Shown here in pieces: positions 51,756-61,893 of a stretch of 64,000 nt of DNA. Every line of letters begins with the position of its first letter. Position 1 is the first letter of the stretch. Position numbers and translations under genes: made by a program. The stretch covers positions 176,373-240,372 of the forward strand of contig NZ_AXAU01000011.1 of assembly GCF_000472965.1 (NCBI RefSeq), given 5' to 3'. The DNA is from Bradyrhizobium murdochi (GTDB taxonomy: Bacteria > Pseudomonadota > Alphaproteobacteria > Rhizobiales > Xanthobacteraceae). The notes beneath the pieces are model-generated. The model saw only the letters and a list, made by a program, of their open reading frames with translations, was not told the origin of the DNA and made no database searches.

Positions 51756-52697
51756 ATGCTCGGATATCTGCTTCGCCGCATTCTCGCCGCCATTCCCGTG
51801 ATGGGCGTGGTGGCGCTGTTTGTGTTTCTGCTGCTGCGGCTGACGCCCGGCGATCCCGCCGCGATTCTTGCCGGCGACAACGCGACACCAGAGCAGCTCG
51901 AGCGCATCCGCACCTCGCTCGGCCTCAACGAGCCGCTCTACACCCAATTCTTCACCTGGATCGGCAAGCTGCTGCAAGGCGACCTCGGCGTGTCCTTGAT
52001 CTCGAACGTGCCGGTCTTGAAGATGATCAGTCAGCGCGTCGAGCCGTCGATCTCGATTGCCCTTTCCACGATCATTCTGGCTATTGTCGTTGCGGTGCCG
52101 CTCGGCGTGATTGCGGCGTGGAAGCACGGCACCTGGATCGACCGCTTCGTAATGGGATTGTCGGTGGTCGGGTTCTCCGTGCCGGTATTCGTGATCGGCT
52201 ATGTTCTGATCCAGATCTTTGCGATCGAGCTGCGCTGGGTGCCGGTGCAGGGTTTCCGCAGTATCACAATGGGCTTCGGTCCGTTCTTCGAGCGCATCAT
52301 CCTGCCGACCTGCACGCTTTCCTTTATCTATGTCGCGCTGATCGCGCGCATGACGCGCGCGGCGATGCTGGATGTGCTCGGCGAGGATTACGTCCGCACC
52401 GCGCGTGCCAAAGGCATCAGCGAGACCGGCGTGCTGCTGCGCCATGCGCTACGCAACGCCGCCGTGCCCGTCATCACCGTGATCGGAACGGGATTCGCGC
52501 TGCTGATTTCCGGCGTCGTCGTCACCGAGAGCGTGTTCAACCTGCCCGGCATCGGCCGCCTCACCGTCGATGCGGTGCTGGCGCGCGATTATCCCGTCAT
52601 CCAGGCGATGATCCTATTGACGTCGCTGATCTATGTCACCGTCAATCTCCTGATCGACGTCGCCTACACCCTGCTTGATCCCAGAATTCGTTATTGA
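51756..52697 (+). CDS. Peptide ABC transporter permease (DppB-like)
   Basis: 313 residues, six helices, with the family N-terminus MLGYLLRRILAAIPVMGVVA and RLTPGDPAAIL. The EAA loop lies at AMLDVLGEDYVRTARAKGIS. It pairs with the next gene as the inner-membrane channel for peptides. 12 bp separate the two genes. Confidence 0.94.
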   Translation: MLGYLLRRILAAIPVMGVVALFVFLLLRLTPGDPAAILAGDNATPEQLERIRTSLGLNEPLYTQFFTWIGKLLQGDLGVSLISNVPVLKMISQRVEPSISIALSTIILAIVVAVPLGVIAAWKHGTWIDRFVMGLSVVGFSVPVFVIGYVLIQIFAIELRWVPVQGFRSITMGFGPFFERIILPTCTLSFIYVALIARMTRAAMLDVLGEDYVRTARAKGISETGVLLRHALRNAAVPVITVIGTGFALLISGVVVTESVFNLPGIGRLTVDAVLARDYPVIQAMILLTSLIYVTVNLLIDVAYTLLDPRIRY

Positions 52698-52709
52698 GGC
52701 TCGCTACTG

Positions 52710-53600
52710 ATGGCGATCGAAACCCTTCCCGAACCGTCAATCCCCGTCACCACGCCATTCCGGCCGAGACTTGGATTCCTCACGGCGACGCCGATCATCG
52801 CGACCGCCACCGTCTGCCTCGCACTCATCATCGCGATGGCGATCGCAGCACCCCTGCTCGCGCCACACGATCCGCAATTGCTGGCGCCGGCACAGCGGCT
52901 GAAACCATCAAGCGCGCAGTTCCTGCTCGGCACCGACGCCTACGGCCGCGACGTGCTCTCGCGCATCATCTATGGCGGACGGATTTCGCTCCTGATCGGT
53001 CTGGGTGCTGCGGTCTTCTCGATCGGCATCGGGCTCGTGATCGGCCTCGTCTCCGGCTTCTTCAAATGGGTCGACGCCGTGATGATGCGGGTGATGGACG
53101 GCTTGATGGCGATCCCTTCCATCCTGCTCGCGATTGCCGTGGTGTCGCTGTCCGGCGCCAGCCTGATGACGGTGTTGGTGGCGATCACCATTCCCGAAAT
53201 TCCGCGCGTGGCGCGACTGGTGCGCTCGGTCGTGCTGTCGGCGCGCGAAGAGCCTTATGTGGAAGCCGCGATCTCGGTCGGCACCAGCCTGCCCAAGATC
53301 ATGTGGCGGCATTTGATGCCGAACACGGTGGCGCCGCTGATCGTGCAAGGCACTTACGTCGCCGCCTCCGCCATCCTTACGGAGGCGATCCTGTCGTTCC
53401 TCGGCGCCGGCATCAGCCCGGAAACCCCGACCTGGGGCAATATCATGGCCGAAGGCCGCGCCTACTTCCAGGTCAAGCCGTCACTGATCTTCTGGCCGGG
53501 GCTATTGCTGTCGATCGCGATCCTCAGCGTCAATTTGATCGGCGACGCCGCCCGCGATGCGCTCGATCCGCGCATGAAACAACGGGAGGCCGGGAAGTGA
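52710..53600 (+). CDS. Peptide ABC transporter permease (DppC-like)
   Basis: 296 residues, six helices; N-terminal FLTATPIIATATVCLALIIA, the LLGTDAYGRDVLSRIIYGGR signature, and the EAA loop EEPYVEAAISVGTSLPKI. Start ATG 52710 with GAGG upstream. A palindromic repeat lies between this gene and the ATPase. Confidence 0.94.
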   Translation: MAIETLPEPSIPVTTPFRPRLGFLTATPIIATATVCLALIIAMAIAAPLLAPHDPQLLAPAQRLKPSSAQFLLGTDAYGRDVLSRIIYGGRISLLIGLGAAVFSIGIGLVIGLVSGFFKWVDAVMMRVMDGLMAIPSILLAIAVVSLSGASLMTVLVAITIPEIPRVARLVRSVVLSAREEPYVEAAISVGTSLPKIMWRHLMPNTVAPLIVQGTYVAASAILTEAILSFLGAGISPETPTWGNIMAEGRAYFQVKPSLIFWPGLLLSIAILSVNLIGDAARDALDPRMKQREAGK

Positions 53601-53634
53601 CAGCATTGCAAGGAGCGAACCGACGAAGCGAGGG

Positions 53635-53738
53635 CGTCATTCCGGGGCGATGCGCAGCATCGAACTACGATGTGCAGTTGCACATCGGAGAATCTCGAGA
53701 TTCCGGGTCTGGTGCTAACGCACCATCCCGGAATGACG
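53635..53738. repeat. Palindromic repeat, family A copy 1 (CGTCATTCCGGGGCG)
   Basis: Ends CGTCATTCCGGGGCG and CATCCCGGAATGACG, with the centre AATCTCGAGATTCCGGGTCTGGT. Inside, GATGTGCAGTTGCACATC forms its own hairpin. Near-identical ends and centre recur at 55406 and 59776. Confidence 0.85.
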
Positions 53739-53754
53739 GTGCAGGGAAATAGAA

Positions 53755-55395
53755 ATGAAAAACATCGTCCTCGACATCGACAACCTCGTCGTCGGCCTCG
53801 GCAAAAATCCTTCCGGCCAGCGCATCATTGACGGCGTCTCGCTGCAGGTGCGCGAAGGCGAAACCCTTTGCGTGGTCGGCGAAAGCGGCTCCGGCAAATC
53901 GGTGACGTCGCTGACCGTGATGGGGCTGTTGCAGAAAGGCGCGCTGGTGCCCTCGGGCGGCAGCGTCAAGCTGGTCGGCGAGGAACTGCTCACCGCCACC
54001 GACAAGCGCCTGCGGCAGTTGCGCGCCACGAGGATGGCGATGATCTTTCAGGAGCCGATGACGGCGCTCAATCCGGTGGTGCCGGTCGGCCGCCAGATCG
54101 ACGAAGTCTTGCGCGCCCACACCGATCTCGACGCCCGCGCCCGCCGCCAGAAGATTCTGGCAATGATGGAGCATGTCCGGCTGCCGGACGTGGAGCGCAT
54201 CTTTGCCTCCTACCCGCACCGGCTGTCGGGCGGACAGCGCCAGCGCATCATGATTGCGATGGCGCTGGTGCTCGAACCGAAACTGCTGATTGCGGACGAG
54301 CCCACGACGGCGCTCGATGTCACCACGCAGAAGCAGATCCTGACCCTCATCCGCGACCTGCAGCGCGATCACGGCACCGCCGTGCTGTTCATCACCCATG
54401 ACATGGGTGTGGTCGCCGAGATCGCTGATCGCGTCGCGGTGATGCGCTACGGCCGGCTCGTCGAGACTGGCACGCTCGACAGCATTTTGCGCACGCCGAC
54501 CATGGAGTATACCCGCAACCTGCTCTCCTCGGTGCCGAGCCTGGTGCCGCGGGCGCCGCGCGCGGAGACCGAAGAGCCGGTGGTGCTGGAAGCCAACGAA
54601 CTGGGCAAGGTCTATCGCGAGCGTTCGTTCCTCGGAAAGACGCGCGAAGTCGCCGCCGCCAAGGACGTCACCCTCACTTTGCGCAAGGGCCGCACGCTCG
54701 GCATCGTCGGCGAAAGCGGCTCCGGCAAGTCGACGGTGGCGCGCTGCATCGTCCGCCTGATCGATCCGACTTCCGGCGGCGTGCGGCTCGCCGGCCGCGA
54801 GATCTCCGATCTCTCGCGGCGGCTCTTGCAGCCGCACCGCAAAAAGATCCAGATCATCTTTCAGGACCCCTACCGCTCGCTCAATCCGCGCGTGACCGTC
54901 GGCGAAACCATTGCCGAGGGTCCGATCAATTACGGTATGCCGCGTGCGGAAGCGCTGGCAAAGGCGCGCGATCTGCTCGAATTGGTCGATCTGCCGGCCG
55001 ATGCAGTGTCGCGCTATCCGCATCAATTCTCCGGCGGCCAGCGTCAACGCATCGCGATTGCGCGCGCGCTCGCGCTCGACCCCGACGTGCTGGTTGCGGA
55101 CGAAGCGGTCTCGGCGCTCGACGTCTCCGTGCAGGCGCAGGTGCTCGAACTGCTCGACGAAATCCAGAAGCGGCTGGGCATTGCGTTGTTGTTCATCACC
55201 CATGATCTTCGCGTCGCGGCGCAAATCTGCGACGACGTCGCTGTGATGCAGCATGGCCGGATCGTCGAACAGGGCCCGGCCGCGCAGGTGCTGACCCACC
55301 CGCAGCAGGCCTATACCAAGGCGCTACTCGATGCGGCCCCAGGGCGTGGCTGGGATTTTGCCAATTTCCGGCCGGTGGAAGTGGCGGCGGAGTAA
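53755..55395 (+). CDS. Fused peptide ABC ATPase (DppD-DppF in one chain)
   Basis: 546 residues with two complete nucleotide-binding domains. First (about 5-265): Walker A GESGSGKS, signature LSGGQRQR, Walker B LLIADEPTTALD, switch FITHDMG. Second (about 275-535): GESGSGKST, FSGGQRQR, VLVADEAVSALD, FITHDLR, plus the oligopeptide-type QIIFQDPYRSLNPR. Both keep every catalytic residue, so the transporter has one two-lobed ATPase rather than DppD and DppF as separate proteins. SD CAGGGA. Confidence 0.95.
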   Translation: MKNIVLDIDNLVVGLGKNPSGQRIIDGVSLQVREGETLCVVGESGSGKSVTSLTVMGLLQKGALVPSGGSVKLVGEELLTATDKRLRQLRATRMAMIFQEPMTALNPVVPVGRQIDEVLRAHTDLDARARRQKILAMMEHVRLPDVERIFASYPHRLSGGQRQRIMIAMALVLEPKLLIADEPTTALDVTTQKQILTLIRDLQRDHGTAVLFITHDMGVVAEIADRVAVMRYGRLVETGTLDSILRTPTMEYTRNLLSSVPSLVPRAPRAETEEPVVLEANELGKVYRERSFLGKTREVAAAKDVTLTLRKGRTLGIVGESGSGKSTVARCIVRLIDPTSGGVRLAGREISDLSRRLLQPHRKKIQIIFQDPYRSLNPRVTVGETIAEGPINYGMPRAEALAKARDLLELVDLPADAVSRYPHQFSGGQRQRIAIARALALDPDVLVADEAVSALDVSVQAQVLELLDEIQKRLGIALLFITHDLRVAAQICDDVAVMQHGRIVEQGPAAQVLTHPQQAYTKALLDAAPGRGWDFANFRPVEVAAE

Positions 55396-55405
55396 TCAAG
55401 CACAC

Positions 55406-55502
55406 CGTCATTCCGGGGCGCGAAGCGAACTACGGGGCGCCCTTGTGCCCCTGAGAATCTCGAGATTCCGGGTCTGGTCCTTCGGACCATCCCGGAATGA
55501 CG
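55406..55502. repeat. Palindromic repeat, family A copy 2
   Basis: CGTCATTCCGGGGCG ... GAATCTCGAGATTCCGGGTC ... TCCTTCGGACCATCCCGGAATGACG; the same ends and centre as the copies at 53635 and 59776. It immediately follows the ATPase stop. Confidence 0.85.
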
Positions 55503-55638
55503 AACTCTCAAATTCATCGTCTTGCTTCGCGTAGCTATTCCGTACCACGCGGCATGCAAAACGGAATTGCTTCACTCCTTGCGCTTGCCACGATGTCCCG
55601 CTTAACGTCCCCCAACCGAAAACACTGGCTGAGGCACT

Positions 55639-57174
55639 ATGACCCGTATCGCCGTCGGCGGCTTCCTGCACGAGACCAACACTTTCGCGCCGACCAAGGC
55701 GACCTATGCTGATTTTGTTCATGGCGGCGGTTGGCCGGCGATGGCGCATGGGCCTGACGTCCTCAAGGTCATGCGCAAGATCAATGTCGGCCTTGCCGGC
55801 TTCGTCGAGGCGGCCGAAGCCAATGGCTGGGAGCTGGTCCCGACCATCTCCGCAGCCGCCAGCCCGTCTGCGCATGTCACGACCGATGCCTTCGAACGCG
55901 TCATGAAGGAGATGGTCGACGGCATCGCCAATGCCGGGCCGATCGATGCCGTCTATCTCGATCTGCACGGCGCCATGGTGACCGAGCAGCATGACGATGG
56001 CGAAGGTGAAATCCTCGCGCGCGTGCGCAAGGTGGTAGGCCCCGATCTGCCGCTGGTCGCAAGCCTCGATCTCCATGCCAATGTCTCGCCCGAGATGATC
56101 GCGCATGCCGATGCGCTGATCGCCTACCGCACCTATCCCCACATCGATATGGCCGACACCGGCCGCGCCTGTGCCAGACACCTCGCGCTGCTGCTGAAGA
56201 CCGGGCAGCGCCTTGCAAAAGCGTTCCGGCAGTTGCCGTTCCTGATACCGATCTCCTGGCAATGCACCACCGACCAGCCGACGAGGAGTATTTACGAGAA
56301 GCTCGCCGCCCTCCAAAGCGACGCCGTGCCGACGGTGTCCTTTGCGCCGGGCTTCCCGGCGGCGGATTTTCCCCATTGCGGGCCGAGCGTGTTCGCCTAT
56401 GGCAGGACGCAGGCCGACGCGGACGCCGCCGCCGACAAGATCGTCGCGCTCATCGAGGGCCATGAAGACGATTTCGATGGCCGCATCTATTCGCCCGATG
56501 ATGGCGTGCGCCTCGCCATAGAGCTTGCGAAAACGGCGGAGAAGCCGATCATTATCGCCGACACCCAGGACAATCCCGGCGCCGGCGGCGATTCCGACAC
56601 CACCGGCATGCTGCGCGCCCTGGTGCGCAACAACGCGTCCCGCGCCGCCACCGGCGTGATCTACGATCCGGAGTCGGCCAAGGCGGCGCATGCGGCGGGC
56701 GTCGGCGCCACCGTGACGCTGGCGCTCGGCGGCAAATCGGGCATCCCGGGCGATGCGCCATACAAGGAAACGTTCGTCGTCGAAAAATTGTCGGACGGCA
56801 AATTCGTGGCGCCAGGCCCCTATTACGGCGGCCGCGACATGGACATGGGCCCCTCGGCCTGCCTGCGCATCGGCGATGTCAGGGTCGTCGTCGGCTCCTA
56901 CAAGGCGCAGCTCGCCGATCAAGCGATGTATCGCTATGTCGGCATCGAGCCGACCGAACAGAAAATCCTCGTCAACAAGAGCTCGGTGCATTTCCGTGCC
57001 GACTTCGAGCCGATCGCCGAAAAGCTTCTGATCTGCGCCGCCCCAGGCGCGATGCCAGCCGATACCGCAGCGCTGCCCTGGACGCGGCTGCGTCCGGGCA
57101 TCCGCCTCAAGCCGAACGGCCCGGCCTTTGCCCCATTCGCCCCCTCACGCCCAAAATCCTCAGTCACGGGATAA
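55639..57174 (+). CDS. M81 family metallopeptidase (MlrC-like)
   Basis: 511 residues. Two MlrC domains: the N-terminal peptidase M81 domain starts RIAVGGFLHETNTF (zinc-type His) and contains VYLDLHGAMVTE and ASLDLHANVSPEM; the C-terminal MlrC domain spans about 300-480 with DTQDNPGAGGDSDTTGMLRAL and GGRDMDMGPSA. MlrC is known from microcystin degradation; most relatives act on other peptides or amides. No signal peptide, so cytoplasmic. It stands between the importer and two further amide hydrolases. Confidence 0.93.
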   Translation: MTRIAVGGFLHETNTFAPTKATYADFVHGGGWPAMAHGPDVLKVMRKINVGLAGFVEAAEANGWELVPTISAAASPSAHVTTDAFERVMKEMVDGIANAGPIDAVYLDLHGAMVTEQHDDGEGEILARVRKVVGPDLPLVASLDLHANVSPEMIAHADALIAYRTYPHIDMADTGRACARHLALLLKTGQRLAKAFRQLPFLIPISWQCTTDQPTRSIYEKLAALQSDAVPTVSFAPGFPAADFPHCGPSVFAYGRTQADADAAADKIVALIEGHEDDFDGRIYSPDDGVRLAIELAKTAEKPIIIADTQDNPGAGGDSDTTGMLRALVRNNASRAATGVIYDPESAKAAHAAGVGATVTLALGGKSGIPGDAPYKETFVVEKLSDGKFVAPGPYYGGRDMDMGPSACLRIGDVRVVVGSYKAQLADQAMYRYVGIEPTEQKILVNKSSVHFRADFEPIAEKLLICAAPGAMPADTAALPWTRLRPGIRLKPNGPAFAPFAPSRPKSSVTG

Positions 57175-57181
57175 TAAAGAC

Positions 57182-58345
57182 ATGCCCATCATCGAACGCA
57201 TCGGCGGCTATGCCGAGGAACTCACCGCCATCCGCCGCGATCTGCATGCCCATCCCGAGATCGGCTTCGAAGAGGTGCGTACTTCCGGCATCGTCGCCGA
57301 GAAGCTGAAGGGTTGGGGCATCGAGGTCCATCGCGGCCTCGGCGGTACCGGCGTGATCGGCGTGCTCAAGGGCAAGGGCGATGGCGGCAAGCGCATCGGC
57401 CTGCGCGCCGACATGGACGCGCTGCCGATGGAAGAAAATACCAATCTGAAATGGCGCTCGACCATTCCGGGCCGCTTCCACGGCTGCGGTCATGACGGTC
57501 ATACCACGATACTGCTCGGCACCGCGCGCTATCTGGCCGAGACGAAGAATTTTGACGGCACCGTGCATTTCATCTTCCAGCCCGCCGAGGAAGGCCTCGG
57601 CGGCGCGCGCGCCATGATCAAGGATGGGCTGTTCGAAAAATTTCCCTGCGACGAGGTCTATGGCCTGCACAATGCGCCGGATCTCAATCACGGCGAGATC
57701 GCGATCCTGCCCGGACCAGCGATGGCAGGCGCCGATTTCTTCGACATCACGATCCAGGGCTATGGCGCGCACGGCGCGATGCCGGAGCGCTCCAAGGATG
57801 CGGTAGTGATCGCGACCACGCTGGCCCAAGCCCTGCAGACCATCGTCAGCCGCAACATCGATCCCTTGAAGTCTGCGGTGCTGTCGGTCACGCAGATCCA
57901 CGCCGGCTCCGCCAACAACGTGATCCCCGGCGAGGCGAAGCTCGGCGGCACAGTGCGCGCCTTCGACGACGGCGTGCGCGCGCTGATCCGCGATCGCATG
58001 CGCAAGATCTGCGCCGGCGTCGCCGCGACGTTCGAGTGCGAGATCACCATCGACATCCGCGACACGTTCAGCGTCCTCGTCAACGAGGAAGAACAGTCCA
58101 GGGTGGTCGAAGCGGTGGCGAAGACCGTGGTTGATCCGTCCAACGTGCTCACGCGCTCGCAGCCGAAGATGGGGAGCGAGGATTTCGCCGACATGATGCA
58201 GCTGGTGCCCGGCGCCTATTTCTGGATCGGCCACGACGGCTCGGTGCCCGTGCACAATTCCGGCTTCGTCCTCGACGACAAGATCCTGCCGATCGGCGCC
58301 AGCATGTTCGCCCGCATCATCGAAACCCGGCTCCCGGTAGGTTAG
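57182..58345 (+). CDS. M20D amidohydrolase (hippurate-hydrolase-like)
   Basis: 387 residues from ATG 57182, seven bases after the M81 stop. Typical M20D blocks: LRADMDALPMEE, HGCGHDGHTTILLG (metal ligands), FQPAEEGLGGARAM, GAHGAMPERS, and SEDFADMMQLVPGAYFWIG. These metal-dependent enzymes split N-acyl amino acids or amides. The longer frame starting at 57128 adds 18 residues within the preceding gene and is not used. Confidence 0.94.
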   Translation: MPIIERIGGYAEELTAIRRDLHAHPEIGFEEVRTSGIVAEKLKGWGIEVHRGLGGTGVIGVLKGKGDGGKRIGLRADMDALPMEENTNLKWRSTIPGRFHGCGHDGHTTILLGTARYLAETKNFDGTVHFIFQPAEEGLGGARAMIKDGLFEKFPCDEVYGLHNAPDLNHGEIAILPGPAMAGADFFDITIQGYGAHGAMPERSKDAVVIATTLAQALQTIVSRNIDPLKSAVLSVTQIHAGSANNVIPGEAKLGGTVRAFDDGVRALIRDRMRKICAGVAATFECEITIDIRDTFSVLVNEEEQSRVVEAVAKTVVDPSNVLTRSQPKMGSEDFADMMQLVPGAYFWIGHDGSVPVHNSGFVLDDKILPIGASMFARIIETRLPVG

Positions 58346-58346
58346 C

Positions 58347-59768
58347 ATGCATAAACCACCCCCCGAGGAAGAGGTCACCTCGCTGCATGACCTCTCCGCC
58401 ACCGACCTGATCGTCGGCTATCGCGCCAAGCAGTTCTCGCCCTCTGAAGTGCTGGAGGAAGTGATCGAGCACGTCGCGGCCTGGGAGCCGCACATCAAGG
58501 CGCTCTATCTGTTCGATCCCGATGGCGCACGCGCGGTCGCGAAGGGGTCGAGTGACCGCTGGCAGAAGGGTGAGCCAGTGAGCACGCTCGACGGCGTGCC
58601 GGTGACGATCAAGGAGAATATCGCCACCAAAGGCCAGCCGATACCGCTGGGCGCGGCCAGCATGAAGCTGGTACCGGCGGAGAAAGACGCCCCGCCCGCC
58701 GCACGGCTGCGCGAAGCCGGCGCGATCATCTTTTCCAAAACGACGATGCCGGACTACGGCATGTTGTCGTCGGGCCTCTCCAGCTTCCACCCGCTCACCC
58801 GCAACCCCTGGGATCTAGCCAAGAACCCCGGCGGCTCTTCTTCCGGCGCGGGCGCGGCGGGCGCGGCCGGCTACGGTCCGCTGCATCTCGGCACCGACAT
58901 TGGCGGCTCGGTGCGGCTGCCGGCCTGTTGGTGCGGTCTCGTCGCGCTGAAGCCGAGCCTCGGACGCGTTCCGATCGATCCCCCCTATGTCGGCCGGGTC
59001 GCAGGTCCCATCACCCGCACCGTCGATGACGCCGCGCTGATGATGTGCGTGCTGGCGAAGCCGGATCGCCGCGACGGCATGAGTCTGCCGGCTGACAGCA
59101 GCATCCACTGGAAGACGCTCGACAAGTCGCCGCGCAAGCTGCGCATCGGCCTGATGCTGGATGCCGGCGCCGGCCAGCCGCTTGAGCAGGAAGTGCGTGA
59201 CGTAGCCGTCAACGCCGCCAAGGCGTTCGAATCCGCCGGCGCGATCGTCACCGAAGTCAACGGCATCCTGACGCGCGAGATGCTCGACGGGCTCGATAAT
59301 TTCTGGCGGGCCCGGCTGTGGGACGACCTCTCAAAGCTTTCGCCCGAGGAGCGCGGCAAGACGCTGCCTTACATCCACAAATGGGCAGAAGCCGCCGCCA
59401 AACTTTCGGGTGTCGACGTCGTCAGGGGTTTTAACGCCACCATGGCGATCCGCGCCGCGGCTGCAAAACTGTTCCACGAACTCGACTACGTGATCTCCCC
59501 GGTGTCGCCGGTGGTGAACTTCCCGGCCGAGTTCGCTGCTCCCATCAACGATCCCGACAGGCCGTTCGAGCACATCTGCTATACCGTGCCGTGGAATATG
59601 GCGGAAAACCCGGCACTCTCGATCAATGGCGGATATGACGCCAAGGGATTTCCGATCGGCATGCAGATCATCGGCCGCCGCTTCGACGATCTCGGCGTGC
59701 TCGGCATGGCCAAGGCATTCGAGGGCCTGCGCGGTGCCCAGCGGCCGTGGCCGACGCCGCCGAAGTAA
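58347..59768 (+). CDS. Amidase signature family enzyme
   Basis: 473 residues, ATG one base after the previous stop. The Ser-cisSer-Lys triad is visible: Lys in VPVTIKENIATKG (about 92), cis-Ser in NPGGSSSGAGAAGA and nucleophile Ser in LGTDIGGSVRLPA. It would hydrolyse amides to acid and ammonia. Together with the M20D and M81 genes it forms a tight hydrolase trio downstream of the peptide importer. Confidence 0.93.
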   Translation: MHKPPPEEEVTSLHDLSATDLIVGYRAKQFSPSEVLEEVIEHVAAWEPHIKALYLFDPDGARAVAKGSSDRWQKGEPVSTLDGVPVTIKENIATKGQPIPLGAASMKLVPAEKDAPPAARLREAGAIIFSKTTMPDYGMLSSGLSSFHPLTRNPWDLAKNPGGSSSGAGAAGAAGYGPLHLGTDIGGSVRLPACWCGLVALKPSLGRVPIDPPYVGRVAGPITRTVDDAALMMCVLAKPDRRDGMSLPADSSIHWKTLDKSPRKLRIGLMLDAGAGQPLEQEVRDVAVNAAKAFESAGAIVTEVNGILTREMLDGLDNFWRARLWDDLSKLSPEERGKTLPYIHKWAEAAAKLSGVDVVRGFNATMAIRAAAAKLFHELDYVISPVSPVVNFPAEFAAPINDPDRPFEHICYTVPWNMAENPALSINGGYDAKGFPIGMQIIGRRFDDLGVLGMAKAFEGLRGAQRPWPTPPK

Positions 59769-59775
59769 TTGTCAT

Positions 59776-59858
59776 CGTCATTCCGGGGCGGCGCGTAGCG
59801 ACGAACCCGGAATCTCGAGATTCCGGGTCTGGTCCTTTCGGACCATCCCGGAATGACG
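59776..59858. repeat. Palindromic repeat, family A copy 3
   Basis: CGTCATTCCGGGGCGGCGCG ... GGAATCTCGAGATTCCGG ... GGACCATCCCGGAATGACG. Third copy within 6.2 kb, between the amidase and the crotonase gene. Confidence 0.85.
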
Positions 59859-59898
59859 ACGTAACAATCAAAAATGCAGAACAGCAGAGGGAACACCC

Positions 59899-60789
<891 letters not shown>

Positions 60790-60811
60790 GCGCGGTCATC
60801 CCACCTGACGC

Positions 60812-60913
60812 TGTCGTCACCCGCGAAGGCGGGTGACCCAGTAATCCGAGACCAGCGTAATTGAACCGATGAGCCGCGGCGTACTGGATGCCCCGCCTTC
60901 GCGGGGCATGACG
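60812..60913. repeat. Palindromic repeat (GTCACCCGCGAAGGCGGGTGAC family)
   Basis: Left hairpin GTCACCCGCGAAGGCGGGTGAC; right hairpin ATGCCCCGCCTTCGCGGGGCAT; CCAGTAATCCG / TACTGGATGCC pair between. It lies between convergent genes. Confidence 0.75.
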
Positions 60914-60918
60914 GGAAA

Positions 60919-61893
60919 CTACTCTATCACCAGCGCCACCCTGCCGATCGCCTTGCGGTCGATCAACAGTCGCATCGCTTTCGCGTAATCCTCCAGCGGC
61001 AGCCGATGCGAGACGTTGGGGCGGATTTTTCCGGCCTCCGCCCATTCCGTCAGCGCCTTGATCCTGATCTCGCCAAGCGCAGGATTTCGCCGCACCGCTT
61101 CGCCGGCACGGACGCCGAGCACACTCGCGCCCTTGATCATCAACAGATTGGTCTTGGCAAGCCCGATGCCACCGGTGAAGCCTATGACCAATAGCCGCGC
61201 GCCCCAGTTAATGCAGCGCATCGAGCTTTCGAACACCTCGCCGCCGACGGGATCGAACACCACGTCGGCGCCCTGCCCGTCGGTGATGCGCTTGACGGCA
61301 TCGCGGAACGGCTCCTGGTCGTAGCGCACGAGATGATCGGCGCCCCTCGCTTTGGCGATCGCGAGTTTCTCGTCGCTTGACGCAGTCGCAATCACGGTGG
61401 CGCCGAGCATCTTGCCGATTTCGACGGCGGCAAGGCCAACGCCGCCGCCGGCGCCGTGCACCAGCAGTACCTCGTCCGGTTGAAGCCGGCCGCGATCGAT
61501 CAGCGCGTGATAGGCCGTGCCGTGACCGGCCAGGAACGTCGCGCCTTCGGCGTAGTCGAACGTCAATGGCAGCGGCACGAGCTGCGAGGGCGTGGCGATC
61601 GCTTCATCGGAATAAGCACCGTGCCGCATCTTCACGATCACCCGGTCCCCCACCGCGACGCCCGTAGCGCCGTTGATCTCGACGATATCGCCGGCGGCTT
61701 CGACGCCCGGCGTGAACGGCAGTGGCGGCTTGAGCTGATACTCGCCCGCGGCCATTAGGATATCAGGGAAATTGATCCCGGCGGCACGAATGGCGACGCG
61801 CACCTGCCCCGGCGCCAGCGGCGCGGAGGCAAAGGTTTCCAGCCGCAGCTTCTCGGGCGGACCGAGTTCGCGGCAGACGACGGCTTTCGGCAT
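60919..61893 (-). CDS. NADPH:quinone oxidoreductase family (zinc-free MDR)
   Basis: 324 residues. GroES-like N-domain with AAGINFPDILMAAGEYQLKP and PFTPGVEAAGDI; Rossmann domain with VHGAGGGVGLAAVEIGKMLGA (about 143-163) binding NADPH; VFDPVGGEVFESS. No structural-zinc Cys cluster. It reduces quinones or enals. Its ATG overlaps the stop of the next upstream gene (ATGA, 61893), so the two are coupled. Confidence 0.9.
   Translation of the reverse strand: MPKAVVCRELGPPEKLRLETFASAPLAPGQVRVAIRAAGINFPDILMAAGEYQLKPPLPFTPGVEAAGDIVEINGATGVAVGDRVIVKMRHGAYSDEAIATPSQLVPLPLTFDYAEGATFLAGHGTAYHALIDRGRLQPDEVLLVHGAGGGVGLAAVEIGKMLGATVIATASSDEKLAIAKARGADHLVRYDQEPFRDAVKRITDGQGADVVFDPVGGEVFESSMRCINWGARLLVIGFTGGIGLAKTNLLMIKGASVLGVRAGEAVRRNPALGEIRIKALTEWAEAGKIRPNVSHRLPLEDYAKAMRLLIDRKAIGRVALVIE

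Noticed and set aside
53665..55299. 544-codon minus-strand frame
   Set aside because: Antisense of the fused ABC ATPase, His/Arg/Asp-rich.
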